Assembly (NCBI GenBank): GCA_026545225.1 | Contig: CM048848.1 | Span: 26,824,806-26,888,805 of the forward strand | Source of the DNA: Cornus controversa | Lineage: Eukaryota; Streptophyta; Magnoliopsida; Cornales; Cornaceae | Direction: 5' to 3' | Length of the DNA: 64,000 nt | In this document: positions 45,702 to 59,718 of the stretch, piece by piece | How positions within the stretch are numbered: the stretch's first letter is position 1 | How the letters are laid out: every line of letters starts with the position of its first letter | Made by a program: the position numbers and the translations under genes | The notes under the pieces: generated by a model | Database searches by the model: none | The model's input: only the letters and a program-made list of their open reading frames with translations | Told to the model about the DNA's origin: nothing

Positions 45702-47185
45702 TGATATGTAATGAATATTGCATATTCAATGCCCTTAAAATTATATGAATTAGTGTCTTAGTAATATTTATTTCATATTTTTATTAATAATTTTAATATT
45801 TTTATGATTGCAGGTGATTAAGGGTAATTCTGATTAGGAATGGTGAAATCGGGCTGCAAATGGTGCTCATTTAGTTATCACTGAAGCTTGGCCCATTAGA
45901 GATATGTTTATATTGAAGATCCAAACTAAATAGACTAAAGAAATGGGCTGGAAATGAATTTAATTGAAGAAAAGGAGCACGGGCCCATTCGCATAGAAGA
46001 TTGGGCCAATTCAGGCCTAAAAAGTCCTGGACCCGTGTTGGTATTCAGACCATAACTCCGTACACGATTGTCAAAACGACCCAAACTTCGCGTTGGTTGA
46101 AGGAAATTCAATTCTGCACAATTTCATATTTCACGAAAATTTCCTAAAACGGACGTTTTCATCAACTTTCTGCCCTATTTGCGCAGCTGCCACTTTTTGG
46201 GCGCAAATGCCACTTTGTGAGGAGCAAGTGCCATTTTATTATGCGCACTTGCCACTTTGGGTAGGCCAGGTGTCCCGTTGGTTTGTTTTCGCAAAGTAAA
46301 AAGGAGGAAACGAAGGAAAACTAGGGTATGGGGAGAGGGAGGAACACAGAGAGAAATACAGAGGCGATTCGTGACGATACGGACAAGACGATGGCGATTT
46401 CATCATCGTTCAAGCTTGGACATCCGATCATGAGTGGCTAAACACCATTCCGGGGAAGTGACGTAACCCTAACCTATCTTTCAATGTTTTAAGTTGTATA
46501 CTAATTTGGGAATGATTTACTGTATGCATTGATTGTATAACCGAGACGTAAACAATAGCTGTGCTATTGCTTTCAAATTGAATGTATTGATTCAGTGCAT
46601 GTTTATTCTTGTTCTTGTAGAATGGATCTAAATTTGCAATGATTAGGGTTTGCTCTTTTCAACTTCTGTGATTTTGTTAAGACAGGTTATACAATAGTTT
46701 TCACATATCGTTCAATTTAGATTTTTGATAATTCGTACTAAGCAAAGATGGGTTATAACATCATTAATTAGTCAGATGTATAGGCCATGCTAAGCGAAGA
46801 CGAGTTATGCTTAATTGAATGTTGAACGAATTCTCTTGATAGAATTGAATTGGGCTTGTAGCCATTCTTTTCTGAATGCATAGAGTAAACGTCCCAAATT
46901 AGTACAATTATCATTGTTAGAGGGTTAGTGGTGAAGTCAGTTCCCAGGACCTTCTCTTCTTGATTAAATTTCATAATACCAATTAATTAAAAGCTTTAAT
47001 TTGCTCAATTAATTTCACGATCAAACATCAACAATTATTTTCCAATTATTTTAGAATTAATTCAAAGACTGAGTAACATAACAATTCAACCTTGCAAGTC
47101 CTTGAGGTTCGACACCCTCTATATAGCCCTGTCCTACGAGGACTCGTTCTATTGCGAGTGGTTAAGTATAATTGAAATCGCATCA
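45702..47185 (+). repeat. 5' LTR of element C
   Basis: 1484 bp, TGATATGTAATG...GAAATCGCATCA. Contains the repeated words gccactttttgggcgc / gccactttgtgagg / gcgcacttgccactttggg at 46188-46260. A TATA-like tctatatagc lies at 47118-47127 but only about 60 bp from the LTR end, so its role is doubtful. Confidence 0.93.
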
Positions 47186-47190
47186 ATTTT

Positions 47191-47208
47191 TGGCGCCGTT
47201 GCCGGGGA
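47191..47208 (+). other. Primer binding site of C (tRNA-Asp type)
   Basis: tggcgccgttgccgggga, five bases after the LTR; the canonical Athila form complementary to tRNA-Asp. Confidence 0.92.
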
Positions 47209-47557
47209 CTTGCTTGAATTATTTTGGTGCCTAGTCTTAAGATTAGTTTTAATTTAATTGTTAAGTTAGGATTTTTCTTTATTCTTTTCTGATCCATTTC
47301 ATTTTTTTTTCATTTTTTGAGTACAGGTACTTTTGGTTACAAACCGTGAATAGAGGAGTGGAATTCATCATAAATCTCTGTGAGCTTTTCATATTCAAAT
47401 TACTTGTGCTTGCTTATTCTAGTTAGTATTTTGCTTTCATTTGTTATTATTTTATTTTATTTAATTATATTTTATTCTAGTTTCTTTTCTTATTTATTTT
47501 ATTTTAGTTAGTTGTTCATTTATTTATTTATTTGTTAATTCCTAGTCCTTGTGGTAT
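47209..47557 (+). other. 5' leader of element C
   Basis: About 350 bp, T-rich with TTTAT simple sequence before gag. No gene. Confidence 0.7.
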
Positions 47558-50500
47558 ATGTTGGGTCGTCGGTCTCTAGATACACCAATAGTCCCATATA
47601 ACCCTGAACTTGAAAGAACCTTACATCAACATAGGGGAGAAATTAGGGCCCAAGACTTAGAGGAAGAACATTTATCTGAGACTGAGAGTGAGACTGAAAA
47701 TATGGCTGAGCACAATCCTCGAGCCCTTAAGGAGCATTTCGCTCCTGGGGCATATACATCCCCATCATGCATGCAATTGCCTAATGTCACAGCAGTAAAT
47801 TATGAGATTAAGTCTAGCGTTATACAAATGCTCCCATCTTTTTATGGACTTAATAATGAGGATCCGTATAAGCATCTTGATGACTTCTTAGAAGTTTGTT
47901 CAACTGTTAAAATCCAGAATTTTTCTGATGATGCTTTACGGATGCGTCTCTTCCCATTCTCTCTAAAAGATAAAGCTAAAAACTGGTGGAATTCATTAAC
48001 ACCGAATACGATCACCTCTTGGGCACAACTGCAACAAGAGTTCCTCAATAAATACTTTCCAATAGGGAAAACAAATCAAATGAGGCGATCCATTACTAGT
48101 TTTTCTCAAATAGAAGGGGAGCAATTCCATGATACATGGGAGAGATATGGTGACTTGCTTAGAAAGTGCCCTCATCATGATATTCCTAAGTGGCAACTTG
48201 TACAATTTTTTTATGATGGATTGATTGAGTCATATAGGCAAATGGTAGATGCAACTTGTGGGGGTACATTCATGCTTAAGAATGAGGATGAGGCATGGAC
48301 ATTGTTTGTGAATCTGAGTGAAAATTCCACACAACATGATTCTGCCAGTCGAGTTAGAACAAATAGTTCTCGCAAAACTGGAGGAGTTTTTGAAATAGGC
48401 ACATCACTCGATGTCTCCACCAAAGTGGATGAATTATCGAGAAAAGTCGATCAACTCATGGTGGCTAGTCAATTTTTGACCCCTTCTCCTATCTTACAGG
48501 AAGGATGTGGTATCTGCACTAGTCCGTCACACTATTCCATAGATTGTCCCATGTCGGGGCAAATTCCTGAATCAAATCCAGAACAAGTTAATGCTGCTTT
48601 CTCTAGACCTGGAAACAATCCATATTCTAATACATATAATCCAGGTTTAAGGAATCATCCAAATCTCTCATGGCGTAGTCCATCTCTAAACAATCCTGTC
48701 CCTCAATCCCAAGGACCAGTTCCTATGTCAGGTTTTCAGTCGGGTCGTCAATCTGCTTATCCTTCATCTGATAGGCCCCAGAATCAATATTATCATCAAA
48801 CTACCCAGCATCCACCTCGCAATTCAGCGTTTGAGGATAAAGTGTTAGCGGCATTAGATAGACTCGACACTCATACTCAGTTACTTGAATCGAACACTCA
48901 GTTACTTCACTCCCACTCTCAATCCATCTCTAAGATAGAGGCTCAACTGGGGCAACTAGCTAACACTTTGAATCGTAGAGAGGAAGGAAAATTGCCAAGT
49001 CAGCCAGTAACTAATCCTAGAGGGCAATATGCAATTGATGATGCCGCTGCCAGTGGCCATCATCATGAGCATGTTCAGGCTATTACCACCTTAAGGAGTG
49101 GGAGAGTGTTAGATAATAAGGTGCAAGAGAAAGAAGATGTTGAGAGTGAAATGGGAAAGAGTCCTCATGTAAAGTCTAAAATTAATAAGGCAACACTTTC
49201 TCCACCTACTCTAACTCTTGAGACAACATGTGAGCCCAAAGCTCCATTCCCTACACGTCTCAAGGAGTTGGCACCTTTCGGGAAACAAGGGGAGAAAGTG
49301 CAAGATATGATGGAAGTTTTTAAGCAGGTAAAAATAAATCTTCCTCTCCTTGATGCTATAAAACAAATCCCAGCATATGCAAAGTTTTTGAAAGATTTAT
49401 GCACTCAAAAGCGTAATTCAAGGGGTAGTGTCCCAAAGAAAATCTTTCTCACTGAGCAAGTGAGCTCGATTATTCAGCATAACACCCCCCCTAAGTTTAA
49501 AGATCCAGGTGCACCCACGATATCTTGTGTTATAGGGGATGTTGGTGTTGATAGGGCACTACTTGATTTAGGGGCGAGTGTGAATCTTATCCCTTACTCA
49601 GTGTACTTGCAATTGGGATTGGGTGAGCTTAATCCCACGTCAGTTGTTTTACAATTAGCAGACAGATCAATAAAACAACCACGTGGGATTATTGAGGATG
49701 TGTTAATAAAAGTGGACAAATTTTATTTCCCAGTCGATTTCATTGTCCTAGACACAGAACCTGTACCTGATCCTACGAAGTCCATTCCTGTGATTCTAGG
49801 TCGTCCCTTCTTAGCTACGGCTAATGCGTGCATTAATTGTCGTACGGGGGTTATGGATATTTCTTTTGGGAATATGAAGGTGAGGTTAAATGTCTTTAAT
49901 GCATCTCAACATCAGGCAGATGAAAATGAGTGCTATGCTATAGACCTTATAGAAGAGGCTGTGGAAAATTCACTTTCACTGATTTTGACCACAGACCCTT
50001 TAGAGGCATGTTTAGCCCATTTTGACTGTGAGGATTTTGATATAGATCAGAATATATGTGAGGTAAATTCTCTGTTAGGAAGTGTAACCAGTGCTAATTT
50101 TTTGCCTTGGAGATCAGCTAAGGAACCATTGCCTAGATTGTCTAGTACTCCACCGATTCCATCCTTAGTGTCTCCTCCTGAGCTAGAGCTAAAACCTTTA
50201 CCAGATAATCTTAAGTATGTTTTCTTAGGATTAAATAAAACTCTTCCGGTCATCATTTCCTCTAGCCTGTCTAGTGACCAAGAGAGTGAGCTTTTGGGTG
50301 TCCTTAGGGAGCATAGAGAAGCCATAGGATGGTGTGTGGCAGACCTTAAGGGAATAGATCCTTCCGTGTGTATGCATCGAATTCATCTAGAAGAAGATGC
50401 TAAACCTTCGAGAGAAGCCCAACGTCGTTTAAATCCTAACATGAAAGAGGTAGTGATGAAAGAAGTGGTGAAATTGTTAGATGCGGGTATCATTTACCCA

Positions 50501-53098
50501 ATCTCTGATAGCAAGTGGGTGAGTCCCACTCAAGTTGTGCCCAAAAAGTCTGGAATCACTGTGGTTCCAAATTCTGAGGGAGAGCTTGTGCCACAACGAA
50601 CCACTACTGGGTGGAGGGTATGTATCGACTATAGGAAGTTGAATTCAAACACTCGAAAAGATCATTTTCCCTTGCCATTCATTGATCAAATCTTAGAGAG
50701 GCTTGCAGGTTAGAGTTTCTATTGTTTTCTAGATGGTTATTCTGGGTATAACCAAGTGGCAGTCGATCCTAATGACCAAGAGAAAACGACTTTCACATGT
50801 CCGTTTGGTACATTTGCATATAGACGGATGCCTTTTGGGTTGTGTAATGCACCCGCTACTTTTCAAAGGTGTATGATGTCTATCTTTTCAGACATGGTAG
50901 AGAAGTTTCTCGAAGTTTTTATGGATGACTTTTCAGTTTTTGGGGATTCATTTGATAGTTGCCTAAAACATTTAACCCTTGTGCTTAAACGTTGCAAAGA
51001 CACCAACTTGGTGTTAAGTTGGGAAAAGAGCCATTTTATGGTTCAAGAGGGTATTGTGTTGGGTCACATAGTGTCAGGGAGGGGCATAGAAGTTGATCGA
51101 GCTAAGGTTGAGCTTATCTCTAAACTACCTCCACCAAATTCGGTGAGGGGTATTCGTTCCTTTTTAGGGCATGCAGGTTTCTATCGTAGGTTTATTAAGG
51201 ACTTTAGTAAGATTGCACAACCATTGTGTAATCTACTCGCTAAAGAAATTCCTTTTCACTTTGATAATGCATGTTTAGAAGCCTTCGAAAAGCTTAGGTC
51301 ACTTCTATCATCTGCCCCTATCATGCAACCCCCCAATTGGTCATTACCGTTTGAAATCATGTGTGATGCCTCAGACTATGCTGTAGGTGCTGTTTTGGGG
51401 CAACGAAAAGAAAAGTTGCCAGTTGTGATTTACTATGCTAGTAAAACACTCTCGGGTGCTCAATTGAATTACACCACTACCGAGAAAGAGTTACTAGCTG
51501 TGGTGTTTGCCTTAGACAAATTTCGGTCATATCTTCTAGGGTCTAAAGTTGTAGTGTTTTCTGACCATGCTGCTCTAAAACATTTGTTGACCAAGAAGGA
51601 AACCAAACCCCGACTCATTAGATGGATTCTCTTGTTACAAGAGTTTGATTATGAAATTAGGGATAAAAAGGGTTCCGAGAATGTGGTTCCCGACCACCTT
51701 TCCCGTATTCTCGTTGAGTCGATATGCAATCCACCCCTTATATGTGATTCATTTCCGGATGAACAACTCTTTGCAGTCACTCATGAGAAGGAACCTTGGT
51801 TTGCTGATATTGTGAATTACCTAGTAATAGGTAAAACTCCTCTTCATTGGTTCAAACATGAGAAAGACCGTTTCTATGCCCAGGTCAAGTCCTATTATTG
51901 GGAGGACCCTAACTTGTTCAAATATTGTTCAGATCAAGTGATCCGGCGTTGCATACCTGAGTGTGAGGTCCACAGTGTGCTTACTTTTTGTCATACCTTA
52001 GCTTGTGGCGGGCACTTTAGTGCTCGAAAGACTGCATTTAAGGTTCTACAATGTGGTTTTTACTGGCCTTCAATATTTAAGGATTCTTACTAGTTTTGTA
52101 GGGCATGTGTGCGATGTCAAAAGTTGGGGGCCATGACCAAGAGAGATATGATGCCACTTAACCCTATAATAGTTGTGGAGATATTTGATGTTTGGGGCAT
52201 CGATTTTATGGGACCATTCCCAATCTCATTTGGGTTCGAATATATTCTAGTGGGGGTCGATTATGTCTCGAAATGGGTTGAGGCGGTGGCTACCAGAACG
52301 AATGATCACAAAGTGGTGATTAAATTCATTCAAGAAAATATCTTCAGTCGTTTTGGAACGCCAAGGGCAATTATAAGTGATGGAGGTAAGCACTTCTGCA
52401 ATAGGTTTTTCAAAACTTTACTTTTTAAGTACTCTGTCACTCATAAGGTTGCCACCCCTTACCACCCCCAAACTAGTGGGCAAGTTGAACTGTCAAATAG
52501 GGAGATTAAGAAAATTTTAGAGAAAACGGTTCGGCCTGATAGGAAAGACTGGTCATTGAGGCTTAATGATGCTCTTTGGGCATATCGTACAGCGTACAAG
52601 ACTCCCATTGGCATGTCGCCATACCGACTTGTTTATGGGAAGCCTTGTCACCTCCCAGTCGAATTGGAACATAGAGCAATGTGGGCAATTAAAAAGTTTA
52701 ATTTTGATATGCAACTAGCAGGCTCTAGTCGTCGACTCCAGTTGAATGAATTAGAAGAATTGCGTAATGATGCTTACGAGAGTGCAAAAATCTATAAAGC
52801 AAGAACTAAAGCATTTCATGACAAGCACATTATGCGAAAGTCCTTTGAACCAGGGCAAAAAGTGTGGTTATATAATTCTAAACTCCAATTTTTTCCTGGT
52901 AAGCTTCGTTCGAGATGGGAAGGCCCGTATGTTGTCTTATCCATATCTCCACATGGAGTAGTTGATATTCAAAATATCAAGGATGGTAAAGTCCTAAAGG
53001 TGAATGGTCAAAGATTAAAACATTACATTGAACATGAGGTGCTTAGTGAAAATGCGGAGGTCGTCGAGCTGGCGGATCCCATTTATTTTGATGAATGA
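47558..53098 (+). pseudogene. gag-pol: Athila gag-pol polyprotein of C, two pol stops
   Basis: 5541 nt in one frame from ATG 47558 to TGA 53098, no indels against A. Domains: gag with NWWNSLTPNTITSW and a CCHC knuckle ([14 protein letters not shown]) near 48506; protease DLGASVNLIP near 49565; RT with [11 protein letters not shown] and FMDDF; RNase [30 protein letters not shown]; integrase zinc region (HFSARKT ... CRACVRCQ), catalytic core with [17 protein letters not shown] and GQVELSNRE, and the C-terminal SRWEGPYVV part. Breaks: TAG at 50711-50713 (codon 1052, Gln in A, inside RT just before the first catalytic Asp) and TAG at 52091-52093 (codon 1512, Gln in A, inside the integrase zinc region). 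All catalytic residues that I can identify are otherwise present. gag and protease can be made; RT and integrase cannot without readthrough. Confidence 0.93.
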
Positions 53099-53535
53099 GT
53101 GTTGATGTCCGTCCGGCCGGGACGTTAAACCTGGTCTTCTTAGTGTAATTCTACTTTATTTATTTATTTATTTATTTTTATTTTATTTTATTTTATTTAT
53201 TTATTTACTTATTTATTTATTTATTTTATGTCTTATTATTAGTATTATTTTGTATAGAGTGTTTCATTTTTATTTCTTTATTATTTGATTGTGTTTAATT
53301 CTTTATTTATTTTATCTGTACATGGACGTTTGTAATGTGTTTGCTGATGAGTTCAGGTAAACCTACTGGTTACTAAGCGCAAAAGCGTTTCCGAAAGCGC
53401 ATCTGCGAAATTACAAGTTTTCAAAGTGAGTCTACTGGACAAAAAGCGCAATAGCGCTTGCTGGAACGCATCTGCGCAATTGAAGACATGAATTACATCA
53501 ACCTACTGCCTAAAAGGGGCACCTGCGTAGGAAGC
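53099..53535 (+). other. Spacer of C, left part
   Basis: Follows the pol stop. TTTAT simple repeats (about 53155-53225), then GCGCA-rich words (53375-53530) shared with A. It ends at the GAAGC copy 53531-53535 flanking the nested insert. Confidence 0.7.
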
Positions 53536-56500
53536 TGATTCGTGTGTGAGTGTGACTCAAAAAGTATATCAATTAAAATTTTCCACACTTCGCAATAGAA
53601 CGAATTCCTTGCAGAATAGGGCTATCGAAATGAATGGGTATCGTACCTCAGGGATTATGTTCTGATGAGTTGGAACACAGAACTAATTCTAATTAAATTT
53701 ATAAGAAAAGAATTCTGATTTTTAACTAATTAAAAAGATAAAATAAAATAAATCAAAGGTAAACAGATAATGAAGATAATAAGAGAGAAACCTAGGGTGT
53801 TTGACTTCACCACTAACTCCACAATCAATGGTCAATTGAATCAACTATAGGGGAATTACATCATGCATAAGTGGTGTCGGTGGCTACAAGCTCACCTTCA
53901 TCCGTCAAGAAGATAACATATGATTAAGGCTAAGCCATGGACTATCTTCGATTGGCATGGGCCATCTGCCTAACTACTCTAATCTAGGGTGCAGTATGGT
54001 TCATCTTCTCTAGGCATAATCCATCAAAGCTCATAACAATATATTCAGTGATTACCATTGTGTAATAATCTCTCTCATGATCACAGAAAACAAAAGAGAT
54101 TGAGTTCAATAACAACAACTAAATATCTAAGACAAGATAAGAAATCATTGAGATTGAATTTACAAGACTTTTATTGCTCAATTCATTAATAAGAATCCTC
54201 ACAATTACACAATCTATGCATGTATATAAAGGTCCCCAATAATTAAAACAATCAAACCATTGATGCTTTGTTAGGGCTACATGTCACGCCCCGATTCCCG
54301 AGCCCCGGAAACCGAGGTGTGAACCCCGTGAGATCACCCTCACGACATAACCTCCACCTGATCATACAATTCAATTTTCTATTATTTTCACGAAAATCGG
54401 GCATGACCCATTCTAAATAATCAGATCCTGGCATGTTATACCTGCTTTCAATTCAAATGGACACTTCTGGGCTCGTGTCCCCCCAGCATTTATATCTAAC
54501 AATAAAAATGGACACTTCTGGGCACGTGTCCCCCCAACATTTCTACAACATACATAATCATGATATCTAGACTAGTCATCAAGTAAACACAGGTATCATC
54601 ATCCAAAATCATTCTAATCTGCAAAGCAACATTAAAGTCACAATGTCCATAAACAATATCTCAAAATATAAATCTCTTTATACATGACTAAGCGCATCAT
54701 GTCCACATCCCGGACGCGCATAACACAAAATGTCAAAAATGAGAGATCTCTCTAACTCTAAGTCCAACTCACGATTGCACACCGCCAACCATCTCCTTGT
54801 CATGTCCTGAAAATGTTAGTGTAGGGGGATGAGCAATTTTCAACGGGCTCAAGGTAATACGTTGTGCAATCCGCCCAAATTCATATCTCATATCAACGCA
54901 TAAACACAATCAACACACATCGCCTACTACGTGTCATGCTTCCTAGCATTCTAGTCCAAAGATCGAAACTTTCACTTCACATGGCATAGACATCAAGGTC
55001 TTTGACTACCACAAAATTTTCAATCTAAACATGCAATAATGCACAGTCTCATCATATCTATAACATATGACCAAAATGGGATTTAAACACAAGTTTAACG
55101 GAATCATCATAAAACTCACATTTCTACTCATTTCTTTCAAGTCGTGGCATATGCATCAAATGTAACTTGACAACCACATAATTTCAATCCATGCATAAAG
55201 CACATTCTCCATCATATAAGTGGCATATGACATTTTCAAATCGAATAAATATCCACACGAGTCATGTAATTTCACATAAGTTACACATAAGACTCAACAC
55301 ACTCTCTCGGATTTGGTTCACACTCACACACACACACGAGATACGTACCGAAATCTCATATCTCAAACTCTTGGTTATTTCGGGCTACTAACCCATCCGG
55401 TTACCACCCACTTGCGCAAGGTAGAGGTCTTTCAACCCCAAGGGGATATGTTCCCCCTCTATTTTCCATGAGCCACTTCCGAGACACACCCCACACTCAC
55501 ACAAAATATTTCACATGTTGCACACACATTCACAAGTTCGATGCATTGCACCCATTAAATGTCCTAATTCAATTCTAGCATGTCACACAAGAATCACAAG
55601 ACATAATTATAAGCCTACTTCCCAAAACTCGATTTTCATCATTTTTCCCAAAATCCCGTACATACTATACATATACCATTTTGCATATTTAATCAATTCA
55701 TGCTTTGTAACACATACCCCAATCTTTTCAACGTAAAGGAATTTCATTCATCTTCTTGTAAAACACGAATTTTAAACCAAGAGTCCATATATGCATACCT
55801 ATCACATAAAGCATATTCAACAATTCATGCGATTTAAATCATACATCAATTTAAATCAAAGATTATATCCCAAATTTCATTTAATCATAAATAACGTAAA
55901 AACATTTACTTTATGTCATTAACATGAAATTAAACTTGGAATGAAAAATACAACGCACACCCCCTACCTCAATTTGGAATGATAACTCCAAAAATATCCA
56001 ATTTCGAGAAAGTTGAAATGATCACCACCCATTGCTATGCCGAAATGGTGTCACACGTCATTGCGTATTCAAAGCCCAAGGAAAGTCGAATTTAAATTCA
56101 AGTCTCAAGCCCAACCCATCTTCAAGTCAATTAATCCAGCCCAATCAATTGATCCAAATCAATCTCCAATTGGGTCAAGAAAAGTAACCCAATTTGTCTT
56201 TCCGGCCCACTGTTCAAGTCCAAGCCAAACACTACCCATAATGATTCCAAAACAATTGTCTAGCTCAACCATAAAACAAACCCAATCAATTCTGAGGTCT
56301 AATCCCCAAGCCCAGTTCCAATGCCAAGTTCAGCCCGTCATTAATTCACATCCAATCCAAACCCAATATTTCAGTCCACCAAGGCCCAAATCTAAACAAA
56401 TTTCAACCTATGTACATTGAGCTCATTCACAACCCATGTATAATTTAGGCCCATAAAAATAATCAACTTGAGACCAACTACTAAGCCAATTTCATGGCTG

Positions 56501-58969
56501 CCCAAACAAGGCCCAAACGTCACAATTTACCAACCCATTTAACTTATACAGTTGCTACCCACAACCATATCTTCTGGCCAACCCACCTAGTCACACCAAA
56601 CATCCATTAAAGACCCAAATCCATACTAAATACACCCATCTTCCATCACCATAGGCTGCCACTAGTCAGCCGAAGACCCAAGCAAAGCCACCATCTCACG
56701 GCTTCCTCTATAGGCCACCACCATCACGGTAGTTCATGGAAGCCCGCCACCTCAAGCTCCTTGCCGGACAGCCCGAAGCCATCAAACAGGCAGCACAAGC
56801 TACTGCCGAGCACCACCAGCTACAACTCCTTTCCACAGCCGCGAACCATCACCACTATCATCGCTGGAACCCCTGTCGAAGTTCAGCCCCACACTGTCGG
56901 CCTTCATCTCCTTCACCAAACCCGTCAATAACCCAACCGAGTTCACCCTCCTGTAACATTAGAACCCGTGAACACCACACCCATGACTAGCCCAAGGAAA
57001 CCCAACCGTGAACCACCCGGTTCTTCCTCATGAAGACCTATTAAACCACCATTTGTAACCCAAACAACCCCTCACGTCCAGCCAACACAGTCAATTAAAG
57101 CCCAAACCGTGACCACACCAAAGTAAGCTGTCCAAACAGCCATGAGAAACCAGCCCCCCCCCACTGCCGGAAAGCCACCACCTGCGACCACCATGTGCCA
57201 CTTAACCGAAACCAGTCAATACCCAACATCACCCACTTCAATCACAAACTGTCCGAAAGCCCATCGTCGGAACCAAACACAACTGTGAGAACCCATCCAA
57301 ACACAACCCAATCACGCACCGCCGGAACAGTAGCCGTCCTCACCACCAGCCGAGAGCCACCATGAAACCAACCCAGCCGCACCATCATCGTCGTCTTGAA
57401 CCAACAACTGAACCCACAACTGCGACTGCCACCACGCTCGACCAAACCGTGATTAACGGTGAGCCAAACAGACCCAACCGAACCCACCAAGTTCCCTCAT
57501 CCGAGCCACCGAGCACCACCACTACTGGGGTTCACCACCCTCGGCACACCCACCGGAACCAACTCCAGAGACCACCGTCCGCTGCGCCAAACACGGCTCA
57601 GCCGTGCCTCCACCACCGTCGCCGCCGCAAGCCACCTCCACCGTGAGTGGTCGGCAGCCCCAGTCACCGCCGCCGCTGGATCGGCTCCTCCTCTCTCTTG
57701 GCTTCTCTCGATTTCCCGATTTTCTCCTCTCTCTTCTTCCTTCTTTTTCTTTTTCTTTTCTTTTCTTTTTCTTTCCTTTTCTTCTTTTCTCTTTTCTTCT
57801 TTTCTTTCTTTCTTTCCTCCCTTATCTCCAGCCGACCCACGTGGGTCTCTCTTTATTTTGAATCATTTTCTTGCACACTCACACACCACATATTCTGTGC
57901 ACCACTCTCATCCACACAATCTCATACATACATATAATAATATATATATGCATCTACAAGTATTTAAAAAAATAAATAAATAAACACACTTGCTATATAT
58001 ATATATATATATATATTATCTTCAACTATATATATAATCCTATATATATATAGGAATCCATATCCTCCACCTCCATATAAATATATATATATAATTTCAT
58101 CCATATATATATATTCGCATTTTCGAATTTAATTAATTCGAAAAAAAATAACCCGGTCCAAAAATAATCCGAAACCGGTTAAAATTATTCCGGTCCTTAC
58201 ACTACATCAAAACCCTAGTGGATGAACTAGCCGCTCATGGTAGAAAAAGAAGCTTCAACTGTTGAGGAAGAAGACATCATCTTTCTGAATTACGCGTATG
58301 ACTTCGTTCTCCAATGGCTCTGCAATATGTTTCTGTTCTCTTCTCAGCCCTCTCAGACTCTCCAATCTCTGTGTAAGCTCTCCCAATTCAGCCTCCAAGT
58401 CTTCCTTTTATTCCCCAAGAGAATTCACCAAAGTCCTAATCCAATTAGGAATTAATTAGGGTTTCCCGCAGCACTAACCAGGTGGGTTTTTCCTGCTGAC
58501 TTCGGCCCGACTTTTGACCCACTAGAAGTCCGATTCACGGAATTTTCGTGAAATACAAAAGTGTGCAGAATCAAATTTCGTTCAACCCTACGCGAAAATT
58601 ATGTCGATATGAGGCTCGGAAATAAGACTTCTGGTCCGTTTTCCAAAACGGGATTAAGACTGCATTATGCGCAGATTTGGGCTTCAGGCCCGAAACCTTC
58701 TTAAGCAGCTGTAATTCTCTTGGACCTCTTCCTTGGGCTGATTTGAGTTAAAATAAATGGTTGAGTGAATCTCCTTGATGTAGGCTTCATCTCACCATCT
58801 TGGATGTCTTCTTTAAAAGCCCAAAATCACAGTTTTAACTGAAATAATTATTAAGGCCCTGAAAATACAGAAAACACTAAAACAAAGTAAAATCACAAAA
58901 TAATCTATCACTAAGAGAATAAAATACATAAGTTAAGAGGCTAGAATGCGTAACATTCAACGCCTATCA
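53536..58969 (-). mobile_element. Solo LTR G (Athila-related) split by solo LTR H
   Basis: Flanked by GAAGC (53531-53535 and 58970-58974), TG...CA ends. Without H it is about 1.51 kb. On the minus strand it begins TGATAGGCGTTGAATG, resembling the A and C LTR start, and the segments at 53590-53640 (cttcgcaatagaacga, gggctat) and 53805-53815 (gacttcaccactaac) match LTR landmarks of A. No internal coding region or second LTR, so it is a solo LTR of a related but diverged Athila subfamily. Confidence 0.85.
54282..58201 (-). mobile_element. Solo LTR H (Tekay/Del-like), 3.9 kb, nested in G
   Basis: Flanked by CTACA (54277-54281 and 58202-58206). On the minus strand it begins TGTAAGGACCGGAATAAT and ends GGGGCGTGACA, the chromoviral LTR pattern also seen in D. 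I found no internal repeat of the terminal sequence, PBS or coding domain, so it is a solo LTR. Inside are a 51-bp duplication (54457/54508), a long C-rich stretch (56640-57660) giving proline- and threonine-rich open frames of no credible function, a pyrimidine run (57720-57810) and TA runs (57990-58100). Confidence 0.85.
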
Positions 58970-58974
58970 GAAGC

Positions 58975-59718
58975 TAAGCCTCAGAAAGCGCACCTGCGCT
59001 CCATTCCTTGTAACGGACCAAGCAAAAAGCCCACAGCCCACGTCCTCTCTTCACGACTGCGCTTATGCGCATTATTCAGCCCCAAGGAAACCCTAATGCG
59101 CACATCCAACCACCAGCGAGCAAGCAGCACAGCTACCCCCTACCACGCCATGTACAATCACCGGTAGCCACCCACAACCGCCACACCAGCGCCGCACCAG
59201 CGCAGCGCCGCACCAGAGCGCAGCCGCCGCACCAGCGCGCGCAGCAGCAGCGCACCAGCGCAGCAGCCGCTCGCACCAGCCGCGCAGCAGCTCCCCTCAG
59301 CGCGCACCTGCGCCTAGCGCGCACCAGCGCCCTGCCCCGCGCGCCCCTGCGCCCAGTAACGCGCACCAGCCAGTGCCCTCAGCGCACTTGCGCAACCCCC
59401 AGCCTCATCGCAGCGTACCAGAGCCACTGCCGCGCCAGCATATGCGCATCCGCCGTGAGCACCTGTCAGCTTTGCCTCCTTGGACACCCAAATTGCAGCA
59501 TCCTACAACAATTAAATCCTAAATTGTGAGTCAAATCACCATCCAGTTCTGTATTAAATTGATCACAAGTGAGCACAACAGTTCGAGTAACATAGAATAT
59601 TGCAAGATGATTCTAGTTTATTCAACAATAGATATTCACTGTTGGATTTAATTTTGGCATTGGCTCACGGTACTCCCAACTGCTTGAATAAATTACCCCA
59701 TCACTTTACCTTCTACCA
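58975..59718 (+). other. Spacer of C, right part, with GC-rich minisatellite
   Basis: GCGC-rich words, then a dense block of caccagcgc / gcgcagc repeats (about 59165-59470), then an AT-richer leader conserved with A up to ORF3. The repeat block is about 100 bp shorter than in A. Open frames on both strands in the GC-rich block are compositional. Confidence 0.7.

Noticed and set aside
47118..47127. TATA box in the C LTR (tctatatagc)
   Set aside because: It is only about 60 bp from the LTR end, leaving an unusually short R-U5; kept only as a remark in the LTR entry.
56736..57983. Proline/threonine-rich open frames in solo LTR H, resembling a plant cell-wall protein
   Set aside because: They lie inside an LTR bounded by a clear TSD, overlap each other in several frames, and follow from C-rich and pyrimidine-rich composition.
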